Positions 26,224-34,826 of a stretch of DNA of 64,000 bases are shown here, piece by piece. Location of the stretch: the NCBI RefSeq assembly GCF_900103405.1, contig NZ_FNHX01000014.1, forward strand, positions 1 to 64,000. Reading direction: 5' to 3'. Under the pieces are notes generated by a model, which ran no database searches, was not told the DNA's origin, and saw only the letters and a list, made by a program, of their open reading frames with translations. The translations under genes were made by a program, and so were the position numbers. Each line of letters opens with the position of its first letter. The first letter of the stretch is position 1. Source of the stretch: Polaromonas sp. JS666. GTDB lineage: Bacteria; Pseudomonadota; Gammaproteobacteria; Burkholderiales; Burkholderiaceae_C.

Positions 26224-27675
26224 TCAGGCCAGCACGTAGCCGGTCTTGACCGTCGTGTAAAACTCCGCGGCATAGCGGCCCTGCTCGCGCGGGCCGTAAC
26301 TCGAGCCCTTGCGCCCGCCGAAAGGCACATGAAAATCGACGCCAGCGGTCGGCAGGTTGACCATGGTCATGCCGACCTCGGCGTTGCGCTTGAAATGCGT
26401 GGCGTGCTTCAGGGATGTGGTGCAGATGCCCGCGCACAGGCCGAAGGGCGTGTCGTTGGCCAGGGCCAGCGCGTGGTCGAAGTCATCGGCTTGCAGCACA
26501 CAGGCCACCGGCCCGAAGATCTCTTCGCGCGCGATGCGGTGCTCAGGCTTGGCCAGGAAAAGCGCCGGGCTCATGTAATGCCCCGGTGTGGCGCGTTCGA
26601 GCAGCTCGCCGCCCCAGACATGCTCGGCGCCCTCGTTGCGCCCTATCTCCAGGTAGGACAGGTTGTTGTCCAGCTGGCCCTGGTCGACCACGGGCCCTAT
26701 TTCCATGCCTTGCTCCAGCGCGTGGCCCACCTTGAGCGAGGCGATGCGGTGGCGCAGCCGGGCGACAAAAGCGTCGTGCACGGGCGCCTCCACGATCAGG
26801 CGGCTTGAGGCGGTGCAGCGCTGGCCGGTCGAAAAATACGAGCCCTGCACCGCGCATTCGACGGCCTGGTCGAGGTCGGCATCGGCCAGCACCACCAGCG
26901 GGTTTTTGCCGCCCATTTCAAGCTGCACCTTGGCGCGGCGCGCGGCCGCGGACTGCAGGATGCGCTCGCCGGTCGCCACCGAGCCCGTAAAACTCAGCGC
27001 GTTGACCAGGGGATGGTCGACCAGCGCCTGCCCGACTTCCCGGCCGCTGCCCATGACCAGGTTGAACACGCCGGCGGGCAGCCCGCAGCGGCTGATGATG
27101 TCGGCCAGCGCCCAGGCGCAGGTGGCGACCAGTTCGGCCGGCTTGAAGACCACCGTGTTGCCGTAGGCCAATGCCGGCGCGATCTTCCAGGCCGGGATCG
27201 CCAGCGGAAAATTCCACGGCGCGATGATGCCCACCACGCCGACGGGTTCGCGCGTCACGTCCACCTGGATGCCGGGCCGCACCGACGCCAGGGTCTCGCC
27301 CTGGACACGCAGCGCCTCGCCCGCGAAAAACTTGAAGATCTGGCCCGCCCGCGCGGCTTCGCCCACGCCTTCGGGCAAGGTCTTGCCTTCTTCCCGCGCC
27401 AGCAGCATGCCCAGTTCATCCTTGCGCGCCAGGATCTCGCTGCCTATCTGGTCGAGCACGTCGGCGCGGCGCTGCGGGGTGCTGTGGCTCCAGTGCGGCA
27501 AGGCCTCGGAGGCCGCGCGGATCGCCACTTCGGTCTGGTTGCGGTCGGCGCGCGCATACTCGCTCACCACTTCGCGGGTGTCCGAGGGGTTGCTGCTGAT
27601 GCCCGTGGTGGTGCCGGTTTCCCAGCGCCCATTGATGTAATGCCGGGCGGTGTGCTGCGGTTCGCCGAATCTCAT
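26224..27675 (-). CDS. 2-oxoglutarate-semialdehyde dehydrogenase (aldehyde dehydrogenase family)
   Basis: A 483-residue NAD(P)-dependent aldehyde dehydrogenase. The catalytic cysteine is in STGQRCTASS and the general base in LEMGGKNPL; the cofactor segment IIAPWNFPLAIP is present. In this cluster it should oxidise 2-oxoglutarate semialdehyde, the end product of the two dehydratases, to 2-oxoglutarate. It is the first gene of the minus-strand operon and is divergent from the LysR gene, with ATTGATATC motifs in the shared promoter region. Confidence 0.87.
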   Translation of the reverse strand: MRFGEPQHTARHYINGRWETGTTTGISSNPSDTREVVSEYARADRNQTEVAIRAASEALPHWSHSTPQRRADVLDQIGSEILARKDELGMLLAREEGKTLPEGVGEAARAGQIFKFFAGEALRVQGETLASVRPGIQVDVTREPVGVVGIIAPWNFPLAIPAWKIAPALAYGNTVVFKPAELVATCAWALADIISRCGLPAGVFNLVMGSGREVGQALVDHPLVNALSFTGSVATGERILQSAAARRAKVQLEMGGKNPLVVLADADLDQAVECAVQGSYFSTGQRCTASSRLIVEAPVHDAFVARLRHRIASLKVGHALEQGMEIGPVVDQGQLDNNLSYLEIGRNEGAEHVWGGELLERATPGHYMSPALFLAKPEHRIAREEIFGPVACVLQADDFDHALALANDTPFGLCAGICTTSLKHATHFKRNAEVGMTMVNLPTAGVDFHVPFGGRKGSSYGPREQGRYAAEFYTTVKTGYVLA

Positions 27676-27718
27676 GAGAAGAGATGCTTTTTCATAACGA
27701 CGCAGTCTAGAATCGATT

Positions 27719-27759
27719 TTGATATCAATCTAATCGTTTTTTTGACAAAATTGATATCG
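27719..27759. promoter_or_regulatory. Pair of TTGATATC motifs (candidate LysR operator)
   Basis: TTGATATCAA at 27719-27728 is a perfect 10-bp palindrome, and TTGATATCG begins at 27751. Their starts are 32 bases apart, about three helical turns, within the 107-base gap between the divergent LysR gene and the dehydrogenase operon. The same core recurs at 29777-29785. Confidence 0.6.
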
Positions 27760-27782
27760 TTCTACGCATTCTGGAAAACCCG

Positions 27783-28742
27783 ATGACCACCTACAACCAC
27801 TGGTTCATACGCGCAAGGCTCAAAACCCGGCAGTTGCTGCTGCTGGTCGCGCTGGCCGAGGAAGGCAACATCCACCGCGCGGCGCAGGTGCTCAGCATGA
27901 CCCAGCCTGCGGCTTCCAAGCTGCTCAAGGACCTGGAAGACGTCCTGGAAGTGCCGCTGTTCGAGCGCCTGCCCCGCGGCATGCGGCCGACCTGGTATGG
28001 CGAGACCATGATCCGGCATGCGCGCATGGCGCTGGCCAGCCTGAACCAGGCGCATGACGAACTCACCGCGCTCAAGACCGGGCACTTCGGCCATGTCGCC
28101 GTTGGCGCGATCACCTCGCCGGGGCTGGCCTTGCTGCCGCCTGCGGTGGCCGTGGTCAAGCAGGAGCACCCCAGCCTGCGCATTTCGCTGGACATCGAAA
28201 CCAGCCCGGTGCTGCTGGAGCGGCTCGAGCAGGGCAAGCTCGACATCCTGGTGGCGCGCCTTTTTGCCGAGCATGACAAGACCCATTTGCGTTATGAACC
28301 CCTGGTCGAGGAGCCGGTGTGCGCCATGGCCAGGCCGGGCCATCCCTTGCTGGGGGTGTCGGGCCTGACCCTGCGCGACGTGGTGGCGGCCTCCTGGATC
28401 GTGCCGCCCGCGGGCAGCGTGCTGAGGCACCGCTTCGAGCTGATGTTCCAGGAAGACGGGCTGGCGCCGCCCATCAACGTGGTCGAGTCTTCGGCGCTGC
28501 TTTTCATCACGCGCATGCTGCAGCAAAGCGACATGGTGGCCGTGGTCGCGGCCGACGTGGCGCGCTATTACGCGGCGCACGGCATCGTCGCCATGCTGCC
28601 GCTGGACATGCCCTGCCATATGGACGCCTTCGGCATCATCACCCGCACCGACCGGCTGCCTTCACCCGCTGCCAAGGTCATGATGAAGGCGCTCAAGGCG
28701 GCGAGCCTCACGCTCTACGGCCGAAGGCTGGAAGCGGATTAA
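27783..28742 (+). CDS. LysR family regulator of the sugar cluster (GbpR-like)
   Basis: A 319-residue LysR regulator. The N-terminal helix-turn-helix (EGNIHRAAQVLSMTQPAASK, about residues 27-47) is followed by the effector-binding domain. It resembles GbpR/ChvE-associated regulators that control binding-protein genes in response to sugars. It is transcribed away from the dehydrogenase-transporter operon across a shared region with two TTGATATC motifs, so autoregulation and control of the operon are expected but inferred. Confidence 0.85.
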   Translation: MTTYNHWFIRARLKTRQLLLLVALAEEGNIHRAAQVLSMTQPAASKLLKDLEDVLEVPLFERLPRGMRPTWYGETMIRHARMALASLNQAHDELTALKTGHFGHVAVGAITSPGLALLPPAVAVVKQEHPSLRISLDIETSPVLLERLEQGKLDILVARLFAEHDKTHLRYEPLVEEPVCAMARPGHPLLGVSGLTLRDVVAASWIVPPAGSVLRHRFELMFQEDGLAPPINVVESSALLFITRMLQQSDMVAVVAADVARYYAAHGIVAMLPLDMPCHMDAFGIITRTDRLPSPAAKVMMKALKAASLTLYGRRLEAD

Positions 28743-28769
28743 AAACCTACACGGCCCAGGCCAGGGACA

Positions 28770-28904
28770 CCGCGGAACCGGCTTTGCCGGGCCGCCAGTG
28801 TGCCTTGCAGGCCGCATCAGCGTCAGAGTCGCTGACTCTTCGTACCGTCCAAGCCTGCGCAGGCAGGCTTGGAGCCGCGGTCCTCAGCCCCCTTGAGGGG
28901 GGAG
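28770..28904 (-). repeat. Mosaic intergenic repeat, copy 1
   Basis: On the minus strand this element runs from a CTCCCCCCTCAAGGGGG hairpin to a GGCCCGGCAAAGCCGGTTCC module. The same two end modules occur in plus orientation at 46191-46242. Here the interior is about 90 bases longer and carries its own hairpins (AAGCCTGC/GCAGGCTT and GAGTC..GACTC). It fills the gap between the convergent LysR and SDR genes and may also stop transcription. Confidence 0.65.
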
Positions 28905-28908
28905 GTGA

Positions 28909-29721
28909 TTAAACCCAGCCGGCATCCACCTTGAACTCCTGCGCGGTGCACATGGCGGCGTCGTCGGAGGCCAGGAACAGCACCATGCGCGCGATGTCGT
29001 GGGGCAGCAGCTTGTCGGGCAGGCACTGGTTGCGCTCGAGTTCCTTCTCGCCTTCGGCATCCAGCCAGAGCTTGATCTGCCGCTCGGTCATGACCCAGCC
29101 CGGCGACACGGTGTTGACGCGGATGCGGTCGCGGCCCAGTGTTTTCGCCAGGCCGCGCGTCAGGCCGTTCACCGAAGACTTGGCGATGGCATAGCATGGG
29201 TAGCCGGCGCCCTTGCCCTGCCAACCGGTGGAGCCCAGGTTGATGATGGAGCCGGCGCCCAGCCGCTGCATGCCGGGCACCACCGACTGGATCGCAAAAA
29301 AGGCGGGCCGCTCGTTGATCGCGATGCGCTCGTCGTAGTAGGCGGGCGTCACGGATTCCAGGCTGTGGCGGTCATCGCTGGCCACGTTGTTGACCAGCAC
29401 CGAAAAATCGCCCAGCGACTGCGCCGCTTCGGCAATCGCCGCTTGCAGCGCGGCCACGTCCCGCACGTCGCAAACGCGCCACCAGGGGCGGGCATGCCCG
29501 GCATCGGCCAGTTGCTGGGCCAGCGCCTCGCTGGCCTCCTTCGCGACATCAATGAATGCGACACGCGCGCCCTGCTGGGCAAACGCCGTCACGATGGCGG
29601 CGCCTATGCCGCTGCCGCCGCCGGTGACAAACACCGACCGGTTTTTCAGGCTGGGAAAGACGGAGAGGGTGTCGCTCGCGGGAGCGGAACGCATGGAGAC
29701 AGGGCTCGAAATGTTTGACAT
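28909..29721 (-). CDS. SDR family sugar 1-dehydrogenase (probable)
   Basis: A 270-residue short-chain dehydrogenase with the cofactor motif TGGGSGIG (about residues 33-40), NNVAS, a catalytic serine in LGSTGW, and the YAIAK pair. In the regulon it is the only candidate for the first step, oxidation of the aldopyranose to its lactone. Substrate (L-arabinose, D-galactose or L-fucose) cannot be fixed. The ATG at 29721 has no ribosome binding site but TATAAA ends five bases upstream, fitting a leaderless message; a start at 29694 is possible. It is divergent from the lactonase gene. Confidence 0.75.
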   Translation of the reverse strand: MSNISSPVSMRSAPASDTLSVFPSLKNRSVFVTGGGSGIGAAIVTAFAQQGARVAFIDVAKEASEALAQQLADAGHARPWWRVCDVRDVAALQAAIAEAAQSLGDFSVLVNNVASDDRHSLESVTPAYYDERIAINERPAFFAIQSVVPGMQRLGAGSIINLGSTGWQGKGAGYPCYAIAKSSVNGLTRGLAKTLGRDRIRVNTVSPGWVMTERQIKLWLDAEGEKELERNQCLPDKLLPHDIARMVLFLASDDAAMCTAQEFKVDAGWV

Positions 29722-29726
29722 TGCAA

Positions 29727-29736
29727 TTTATATATA
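29727..29736 (-). promoter_or_regulatory. Candidate -10 box for the SDR gene
   Basis: On the minus strand the run TATATATAAA ends five bases before the ATG at 29721. If it is the -10 element, transcription would begin at or beside the start codon. No good -35 element was found at the right distance; an activator could compensate. Confidence 0.4.
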
Positions 29737-29776
29737 GATTGATTTAAAAACAATAGGTTTTCAACATCACTATGCA

Positions 29777-29785
29777 TTGATATCA
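29777..29785. promoter_or_regulatory. Third TTGATATCA motif (candidate LysR operator)
   Basis: ATTGATATCAT here shares its core with the pair at 27719-27759. It sits between the divergent SDR and lactonase genes, 57 bases before the lactonase start codon. It suggests that the LysR regulator also controls this promoter pair. Confidence 0.55.
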
Positions 29786-29841
29786 TGCACCGCGTCAAGA
29801 GCCAGGGCGCCCATGCACAGGCCCGCAACAGGGAGACATCA

Positions 29842-30783
29842 GTGACATTGATTCAGGATACCCCCGCGGACATGCACAGGCCGCAACCAGCCATACCGGT
29901 GCCCGGCGCCGCGCTTTGCATTGACCCGGCCGGGGCCCTGCTGGGCGAAGGCACTTTGTGGTCGCCACGTGAAAAGGCCCTGTACTGGGTGGACATTCTG
30001 GGGCGCCGCCTGCACCGCTTTGACCCGGCCACCGGTGAACGCAAGAACTGGTCTTTTGGCGAGGAAATTTCCGCGCTGGCCGAACGGGCCCATGCGCCCG
30101 GCCTGATCGTCACCCTGCGGCGCGGCTTTGCACTGTTTGACCCGGCTACGGGCGGCGAGCCGCACTACCTGCACCAGCCGGAGCTTGCCTTGCCGGGCAA
30201 TCGTTTTAATGACGGCAAGTGCGATGCGCAGGGCAGCTTCTGGGCGGGCACCATGGACTTTGACTGCGTGGCCCCCACCGGCGGGCTGTACCGCTATGAC
30301 CCCGATGGCCGCTGCACCTGCCATGACCAGGGTTTTGCGGTGACCAACGGCCCGACCTGGTCGGCCGACGGGCGCTGCCTGTATTTCAACGACACCGTCA
30401 ACGGCCGCATCCATGCCTACGACTTCGACAGTGCGGCGGGGACCTTGTCGAACAAGCGACTCTGGCTTGCCTTTGCGGCCGGCGACGGTGTGCCCGACGG
30501 GATGACCACCGACGCGGCAGGCCGCCTGTGGATCGCCCACTGGGGAGGGGCCTGCGTCAGCTGCCATGACCCGGTCACCGCGCAGGAGCTGTGCCGCGTG
30601 CCGCTGCCCACCAGCCATGTGACCAACTGCGCCTTCGGCGGGCCGGACCTGCGCACGCTTTTTATCAGCACGGCCCGCACCGGGCTCACGCCGGAGCAGC
30701 TCGCCGAGCAGCCGTTGGCCGGCGGCCTGTTCGCGGTGGCCATGGACAGCCCGGGCATGCCGGCCGGCCTGTTCGGCGGCTGA
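29842..30783 (+). CDS. SMP-30/gluconolactonase family sugar lactonase
   Basis: A 313-residue six-bladed propeller lactonase. Metal-site segments are GEGTLWSP (Glu), NRFNDGKCD and TNGPTWS (Asn), and PDGMTTD (Asp). It should open the aldonolactone made by the SDR dehydrogenase to the aldonate used by the IlvD-type dehydratase. The GTG at 29842 is chosen because GGGAGA lies five bases upstream; an ATG at 29785 overlaps the TTGATATCA motif and adds unrelated residues. The epimerase gene follows 46 bases later. Confidence 0.87.
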   Translation: MTLIQDTPADMHRPQPAIPVPGAALCIDPAGALLGEGTLWSPREKALYWVDILGRRLHRFDPATGERKNWSFGEEISALAERAHAPGLIVTLRRGFALFDPATGGEPHYLHQPELALPGNRFNDGKCDAQGSFWAGTMDFDCVAPTGGLYRYDPDGRCTCHDQGFAVTNGPTWSADGRCLYFNDTVNGRIHAYDFDSAAGTLSNKRLWLAFAAGDGVPDGMTTDAAGRLWIAHWGGACVSCHDPVTAQELCRVPLPTSHVTNCAFGGPDLRTLFISTARTGLTPEQLAEQPLAGGLFAVAMDSPGMPAGLFGG

Positions 30784-30829
30784 TGCCGCGCGCAAAGCGC
30801 ATGACCCCCTTCACCGTGAAAGACCTTCG

Positions 30830-31750
30830 ATGACCGATTCCGCACACCCTGTTGCCTGGTTGCGCCACGCCGGCCAGCGCCTGGGACTGCTGCCCTCGCT
30901 GGGCGGTAGCGTCGCCGCCTGGCAGCTCGAGCGTCCACAAGGGCCGCTGGATCTCTGGCGGCCCTGGGACGGCAAAACCGCAGACCTCTACCAGACCGCT
31001 TCGTTTGCCATGGTGCCGTGGTCCAACCGCATCAGCGGCGGCGGCTTCCAACACGCGGGGCAGTTTCACGCGATGCGGCCCAACCGCAAGGGCGAGCCCT
31101 ATCCCATCCATGGCGACGGCTGGCTGCAGCCCTGGGAGCTCTCGCAGCCCGCCGAGGACACGTTGGTGATGACACTGGTGTCGCACGGCTTCGACGGCAA
31201 CCCTTATGACTATGAAGCCGTGCAGACTTTCCGGCTGGTCGACGGCGGGCTGGACCAGCAGGTGCGGGTGCGCCACCTGGGCGTCGCGCCGCTGCCCTAC
31301 GGCCTGGGCGTGCACCCCTGGTTCCCGCGCACGCCGCAGACGCGGATCACCGCGCCTGTGCAAGGCCTTTGGCTGTGCGGTGACGACCCGCTGCCGGTGG
31401 CGCACACCACCGACTTCCCTGCGGGCTGGGACCTGAACAGCGGCGCGCCGGCCAACGGCCCGCTCATCGACAACGGCTACACCGGCTGGGGCGGCAAGGC
31501 CAGCATCGCCTGGCCCGAACTGGACCTGCAGGTCACGACCGGCATGCCGGACTTTGCGCGCGACGGCGGCGCCGCGCGGCACTTCTGCCTGGTCTACCGG
31601 CCGCCGCAAGGGACCGCCTTTTGTTTTGAGCCCATCACGCAGCCCATCGACGCCTTCCACCTGCCGGGCCAGCCCGGCCTGCGTGTGCTGGGGCCGGGGG
31701 AACAGTTTTCGCTCAACATCCAGTGGCGCATCGAGCCCCTGGCCGCGTAG
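30830..31750 (+). CDS. Aldose 1-epimerase
   Basis: A 306-residue mutarotase-family protein. The two active-site histidines are in YPIHGDGW and GLGVHPWF, and the late glutamate in FEPITQPIDAF matches the general base. It interconverts alpha and beta anomers and so supplies the form used by the sugar dehydrogenase. It is co-oriented with the lactonase and ends 20 bases before the convergent IclR gene. Confidence 0.87.
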   Translation: MTDSAHPVAWLRHAGQRLGLLPSLGGSVAAWQLERPQGPLDLWRPWDGKTADLYQTASFAMVPWSNRISGGGFQHAGQFHAMRPNRKGEPYPIHGDGWLQPWELSQPAEDTLVMTLVSHGFDGNPYDYEAVQTFRLVDGGLDQQVRVRHLGVAPLPYGLGVHPWFPRTPQTRITAPVQGLWLCGDDPLPVAHTTDFPAGWDLNSGAPANGPLIDNGYTGWGGKASIAWPELDLQVTTGMPDFARDGGAARHFCLVYRPPQGTAFCFEPITQPIDAFHLPGQPGLRVLGPGEQFSLNIQWRIEPLAA

Positions 31751-31770
31751 GGCTGAGCCTAGACAGAGCT

Positions 31771-32499
31771 TTAAACCTGGCCCGTCAGGCGGCGGGCGGC
31801 CTCAAGCACCGGCTTGACATAGGTTTCGCTGTAACGGTTGGCCGGCATGGTCAGCGTCACCGCGCCCGCCAGCACGCCGTCGGCCTTGAACACCGGTGCT
31901 GAAATGCCGGCCACCTCGGCCAGCCGGTCGCCAACGGCCGTGTAGTAACCCTGCTCGCGGATCCTGGCGTAAAGCGGGTGGTCTTTTCGTGCGGCGGCCT
32001 TTGCCCTGTCAGTGTCGAAGGCAATCAGGATGCGGGCGCCTGTGCCGCGGTCGGCGGGCAGCAGGTCGCCAGCCCGGATGTGGTCGCGGATCGGCTGCGG
32101 CGAGTCCACCCGGTACAGGCACAGGCGGGCCTCGCCCTGGCGCACATGGTAGGCCGCGCTCTCGCCGGTGGCCGCGACCAGCTGGCGCAGCACCGGCAGC
32201 ACCACGCGGTCCAGCGAAAACGAGGCGGCATACACCGCGTTGAGGCGCGCCACCTCGTTGCCCAGCCCGTAACTGCCGTCGTCCAGCCGCTGCACCAGGC
32301 GCGCGTGCTCCAGCGAGGCCAAGAGGCGCAGCGTCGTGCTTTTGTACAGCTGCGTGCGGCTTGCGAGTTCCGCCAGGCTCAGCGAGGTGTCGCCCGCGCG
32401 GAAGGCCGACAGCAGAGTCAGGGCGCGGTCCACCGCGGCGGCGCCGCCGGGTGCGGCGTGGCTGTCGGCCAGGGATTCGATCTGGGCTTTACGGGGCAT
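31771..32499 (-). CDS. IclR family transcriptional regulator
   Basis: A 242-residue regulator: an N-terminal winged helix (about residues 20-75, LSLAELASRTQLYKSTTLRLL) followed by the IclR ligand-binding domain. It is divergent from the lyase/CoA-transferase operon across a 98-base gap holding a TTGACA-17-GAATAT promoter and an 8-bp direct repeat. It probably controls that operon. Confidence 0.88.
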   Translation of the reverse strand: MPRKAQIESLADSHAAPGGAAAVDRALTLLSAFRAGDTSLSLAELASRTQLYKSTTLRLLASLEHARLVQRLDDGSYGLGNEVARLNAVYAASFSLDRVVLPVLRQLVAATGESAAYHVRQGEARLCLYRVDSPQPIRDHIRAGDLLPADRGTGARILIAFDTDRAKAAARKDHPLYARIREQGYYTAVGDRLAEVAGISAPVFKADGVLAGAVTLTMPANRYSETYVKPVLEAARRLTGQV

Positions 32500-32532
32500 A
32501 CGCAGCTTTCAAGGCTTGGCGCAGCGCGCGGC

Positions 32533-32561
32533 TTGACAAGCCGGCGTTTAGCGCCGAATAT
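32533..32561 (+). promoter_or_regulatory. Candidate promoter of the lyase operon
   Basis: TTGACA at 32533-32538 matches the -35 consensus exactly and is followed, after 17 bases, by GAATAT at 32556-32561. A CGGCG/CGCCG hairpin fills part of the spacer. The start codon at 32598 lies 36 bases downstream. Confidence 0.5.
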
Positions 32562-32571
32562 TTCACTAGAG

Positions 32572-32599
32572 AGAACTATATTCCATCCTACAGAACTAT
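32572..32599 (+). promoter_or_regulatory. AGAACTAT direct repeat (candidate IclR operator)
   Basis: AGAACTAT occurs at 32572-32579 and again at 32592-32599, the second copy running into the ATG of the lyase gene. The 20-base spacing places both on nearly the same helix face, downstream of the promoter. Confidence 0.4.
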
Positions 32600-33563
32600 G
32601 ACCACGAATGCAAGCACCTCCCGGGCATCCCGGCCGCCTCCCGAAGTGCTGATCAGCGAAGTCGGCCCGCGCGACGGCCTGCAATCGGTCAAGGCCGTGA
32701 TGCCGACGGAGCACAAGCTGCGCTGGATCAGCGCCCTCTACGAAGCTGGCCTGCGCGAGATCGAAGTCGCATCGTTTGTGCCGGCCAGGCTGCTGCCGCA
32801 GATGGCCGACGCGGCCGAGGTGGTGCGGCATGCCCTGACCTTGCCCGGCCTGACCGTCATGGCGCTGGTGCCCAACCTGCGCGGCGCGCAGGCGGCCCTG
32901 GCGGCCGGCGTGCACAAGCTTACCCTGCCGGTGTCGGCCAGCGCCGCACATTCGCTGGCCAATGTGCGCAAGAGCCGCGAAGAGATGGTCGAAGAGGTGC
33001 GCGCCATCGCGGCGCTGCGGCGCGACACCGCGCCGCACGTCAAAGTCGAGGCCGGCATTTCCACCGCCTTCGGCTGCACGCTGCAGGGCGAGGTCGCCGA
33101 GGACGAGGTGATACGCCTGGCCGCGCAGTGCATTGCGGCGGGCGCAGACGAATCAGGCCTGTCGGACACCACGGGTTATGCCAACCCGGCGCAGGTCAGG
33201 CGTTTGTTCCGCAGGCTGCGCGCGGAAATCGGCGAGCACGCCGGCGCGGCCCATATGCACAACACGCGCGGCCTGGGCCTGGCCAACTGCCTGGCGGCCT
33301 ACGAGGAAGGCGTGCGCACCTTTGATTCATCGCTGGGCGGCCTGGGCGGCTGCCCTTATGCGCCGGGCGCCTCGGGCAATGTGGTCACCGAAGACCTGGT
33401 CTTCATGTTCGAGGCCATGGGCGTTTCGACCGGCGTGGACCTCGCCAGGCTGATGGCCGCGCGGGAGCCGCTGCGGGCCGGGCTGCCGTGCGAGGCGATT
33501 TACGGCATGACACCCGAGGCGGGTTTGCCCAAGGGTTTTGTGCAGGGAGCCGTCCATGCCTGA
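32598..33563 (+). CDS. Hydroxymethylglutaryl-CoA lyase family protein
   Basis: A 321-residue TIM-barrel lyase. EVGPRDGLQ opens the barrel, AHMHNTRG gives metal-binding histidines, and SLGGLGGCPYAPGASGN contains the catalytic cysteine loop of HMG-CoA lyase. The chemistry is retro-aldol cleavage of a 3-hydroxyacyl-CoA. The next gene is a CoA transferase, which suggests a free acid is first activated; HMG, citramalate or a similar C5-C6 acid are candidates. The ATG at 32598 lacks a ribosome binding site. The 3' end overlaps the CoA transferase start by eight bases. Confidence 0.85.
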   Translation: MTTNASTSRASRPPPEVLISEVGPRDGLQSVKAVMPTEHKLRWISALYEAGLREIEVASFVPARLLPQMADAAEVVRHALTLPGLTVMALVPNLRGAQAALAAGVHKLTLPVSASAAHSLANVRKSREEMVEEVRAIAALRRDTAPHVKVEAGISTAFGCTLQGEVAEDEVIRLAAQCIAAGADESGLSDTTGYANPAQVRRLFRRLRAEIGEHAGAAHMHNTRGLGLANCLAAYEEGVRTFDSSLGGLGGCPYAPGASGNVVTEDLVFMFEAMGVSTGVDLARLMAAREPLRAGLPCEAIYGMTPEAGLPKGFVQGAVHA

Positions 33564-34785
33564 CATGCCGGAAACCGGCACGCCACCGAACGGGTCCGCC
33601 AAGGCCCTGCCTTATGCCGGCCTGCGCGTCGTCGAATTCACCCACATGGTCATGGGGCCGACCTGCGGCATGCTGCTGGCCGACCTGGGGGCCGAGGTCA
33701 TCAAGGTCGAGCCGATTGCCGGAGACAACACGCGCAAGCTGATCGGCTCGGGCGCGGGCTTTTTCCCGATGTTCAACCGCAACAAAAAAAGCCTTGCCGT
33801 GGACCTGCAGACGCCTGAGGGACGCGAGCTGGTGCTCAAGCTGGTCGCCACGGCCGACGTGGTCAGCGAAAACTTCAAGCCCGGCACCATGAAAAAGCTG
33901 GGCCTGGACTATGCCTCGCTCAGCAAGCTCAACGAGCGGCTCATCTACGTGAGCCACAAGGGTTTCCTGCCTGGCCCTTACGACCACCGCACGGCGCTCG
34001 ATGAGGTGGTGCAGATGATGGGCGGCCTGGCCTATATGACGGGCCGCGCCGGCGACCCGCTGCGCGCCGGCAGCAGCGTCAACGACATCATGGGCGGCAT
34101 GTTCGGCGCGATAGGCGCGATGGCGGCACTGGCCGCGCGCGAAAAAACCGGCAAGGGCCAGGAGGTGCAGGCCGCGCTGTTCGAGAACAACGTCTTTCTG
34201 GTGGCCCAGCACATGATGCAGTTCGCCGTGACCGGCCAGCCCGCCGCGCCCATGCCCAGCCGGATCTCGGCCTGGGCGGTCTACGACGTGTTCACGGTCA
34301 AGGACGGCGAACAGATCTTCCTGGCCGTGGTCAGCGACACGCAGTGGGCGGTTTTTTGCGAGGCCTTCGGCCTGCAGGAGCTGCGGGCCGACCCGCGGCT
34401 GCAAAGCAACAACGACCGCGTGCGCGCGCGCGACTGGCTGATGCCGCTGCTGCGCTCGCAGCTGGCAGGGCACAGTGCCGCCGAGCTTGGCGCGGTGTTC
34501 GAAAAACACGCGCTGCCGTTTGCGCCCATCACGCGGCCGCAAGACCTGTTCGAGGACCCGCACCTCAAGGCCACCGGCGGCCTGGCGCCCATCACGCTGG
34601 CCGACGGCGAGCGCGCGGGGCAAACCACTTCCACCGTGCTGCTGCCGCTCACGCTGGGCGGCGAACGGCCGGGCGTGCGCATGAACCCGCCGCGGCTGGG
34701 CGAGCACACGCGGGAGCTGCTGCAGGAGCTTGGCTATTCAGGCGAGGCGATCGCAGCCTTGCAGGCCGGCGGCATCACGCGCTGA
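33556..34785 (+). CDS. CaiB/BaiF family CoA transferase
   Basis: A 409-residue class III CoA transferase. N-terminal VVEFTHMVMGPTCGMLLADLGAEVIKVE is a clear family signature, and the catalytic aspartate is in SSVNDIMGG. It moves CoA, usually from succinyl-CoA, to a carboxylic acid. The ATG at 33556 has AGGGAG upstream; a TTG six codons earlier is less likely. Overlap with the lyase implies coupled expression. The human relative SUGCT acts on glutarate and HMG, which suits the lyase partner. Confidence 0.87.
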   Translation: MPDMPETGTPPNGSAKALPYAGLRVVEFTHMVMGPTCGMLLADLGAEVIKVEPIAGDNTRKLIGSGAGFFPMFNRNKKSLAVDLQTPEGRELVLKLVATADVVSENFKPGTMKKLGLDYASLSKLNERLIYVSHKGFLPGPYDHRTALDEVVQMMGGLAYMTGRAGDPLRAGSSVNDIMGGMFGAIGAMAALAAREKTGKGQEVQAALFENNVFLVAQHMMQFAVTGQPAAPMPSRISAWAVYDVFTVKDGEQIFLAVVSDTQWAVFCEAFGLQELRADPRLQSNNDRVRARDWLMPLLRSQLAGHSAAELGAVFEKHALPFAPITRPQDLFEDPHLKATGGLAPITLADGERAGQTTSTVLLPLTLGGERPGVRMNPPRLGEHTRELLQELGYSGEAIAALQAGGITR

Positions 34786-34826
34786 GCATTCCAGAACAAA
34801 ACCACAGAACACCCACGGAGACAGAC

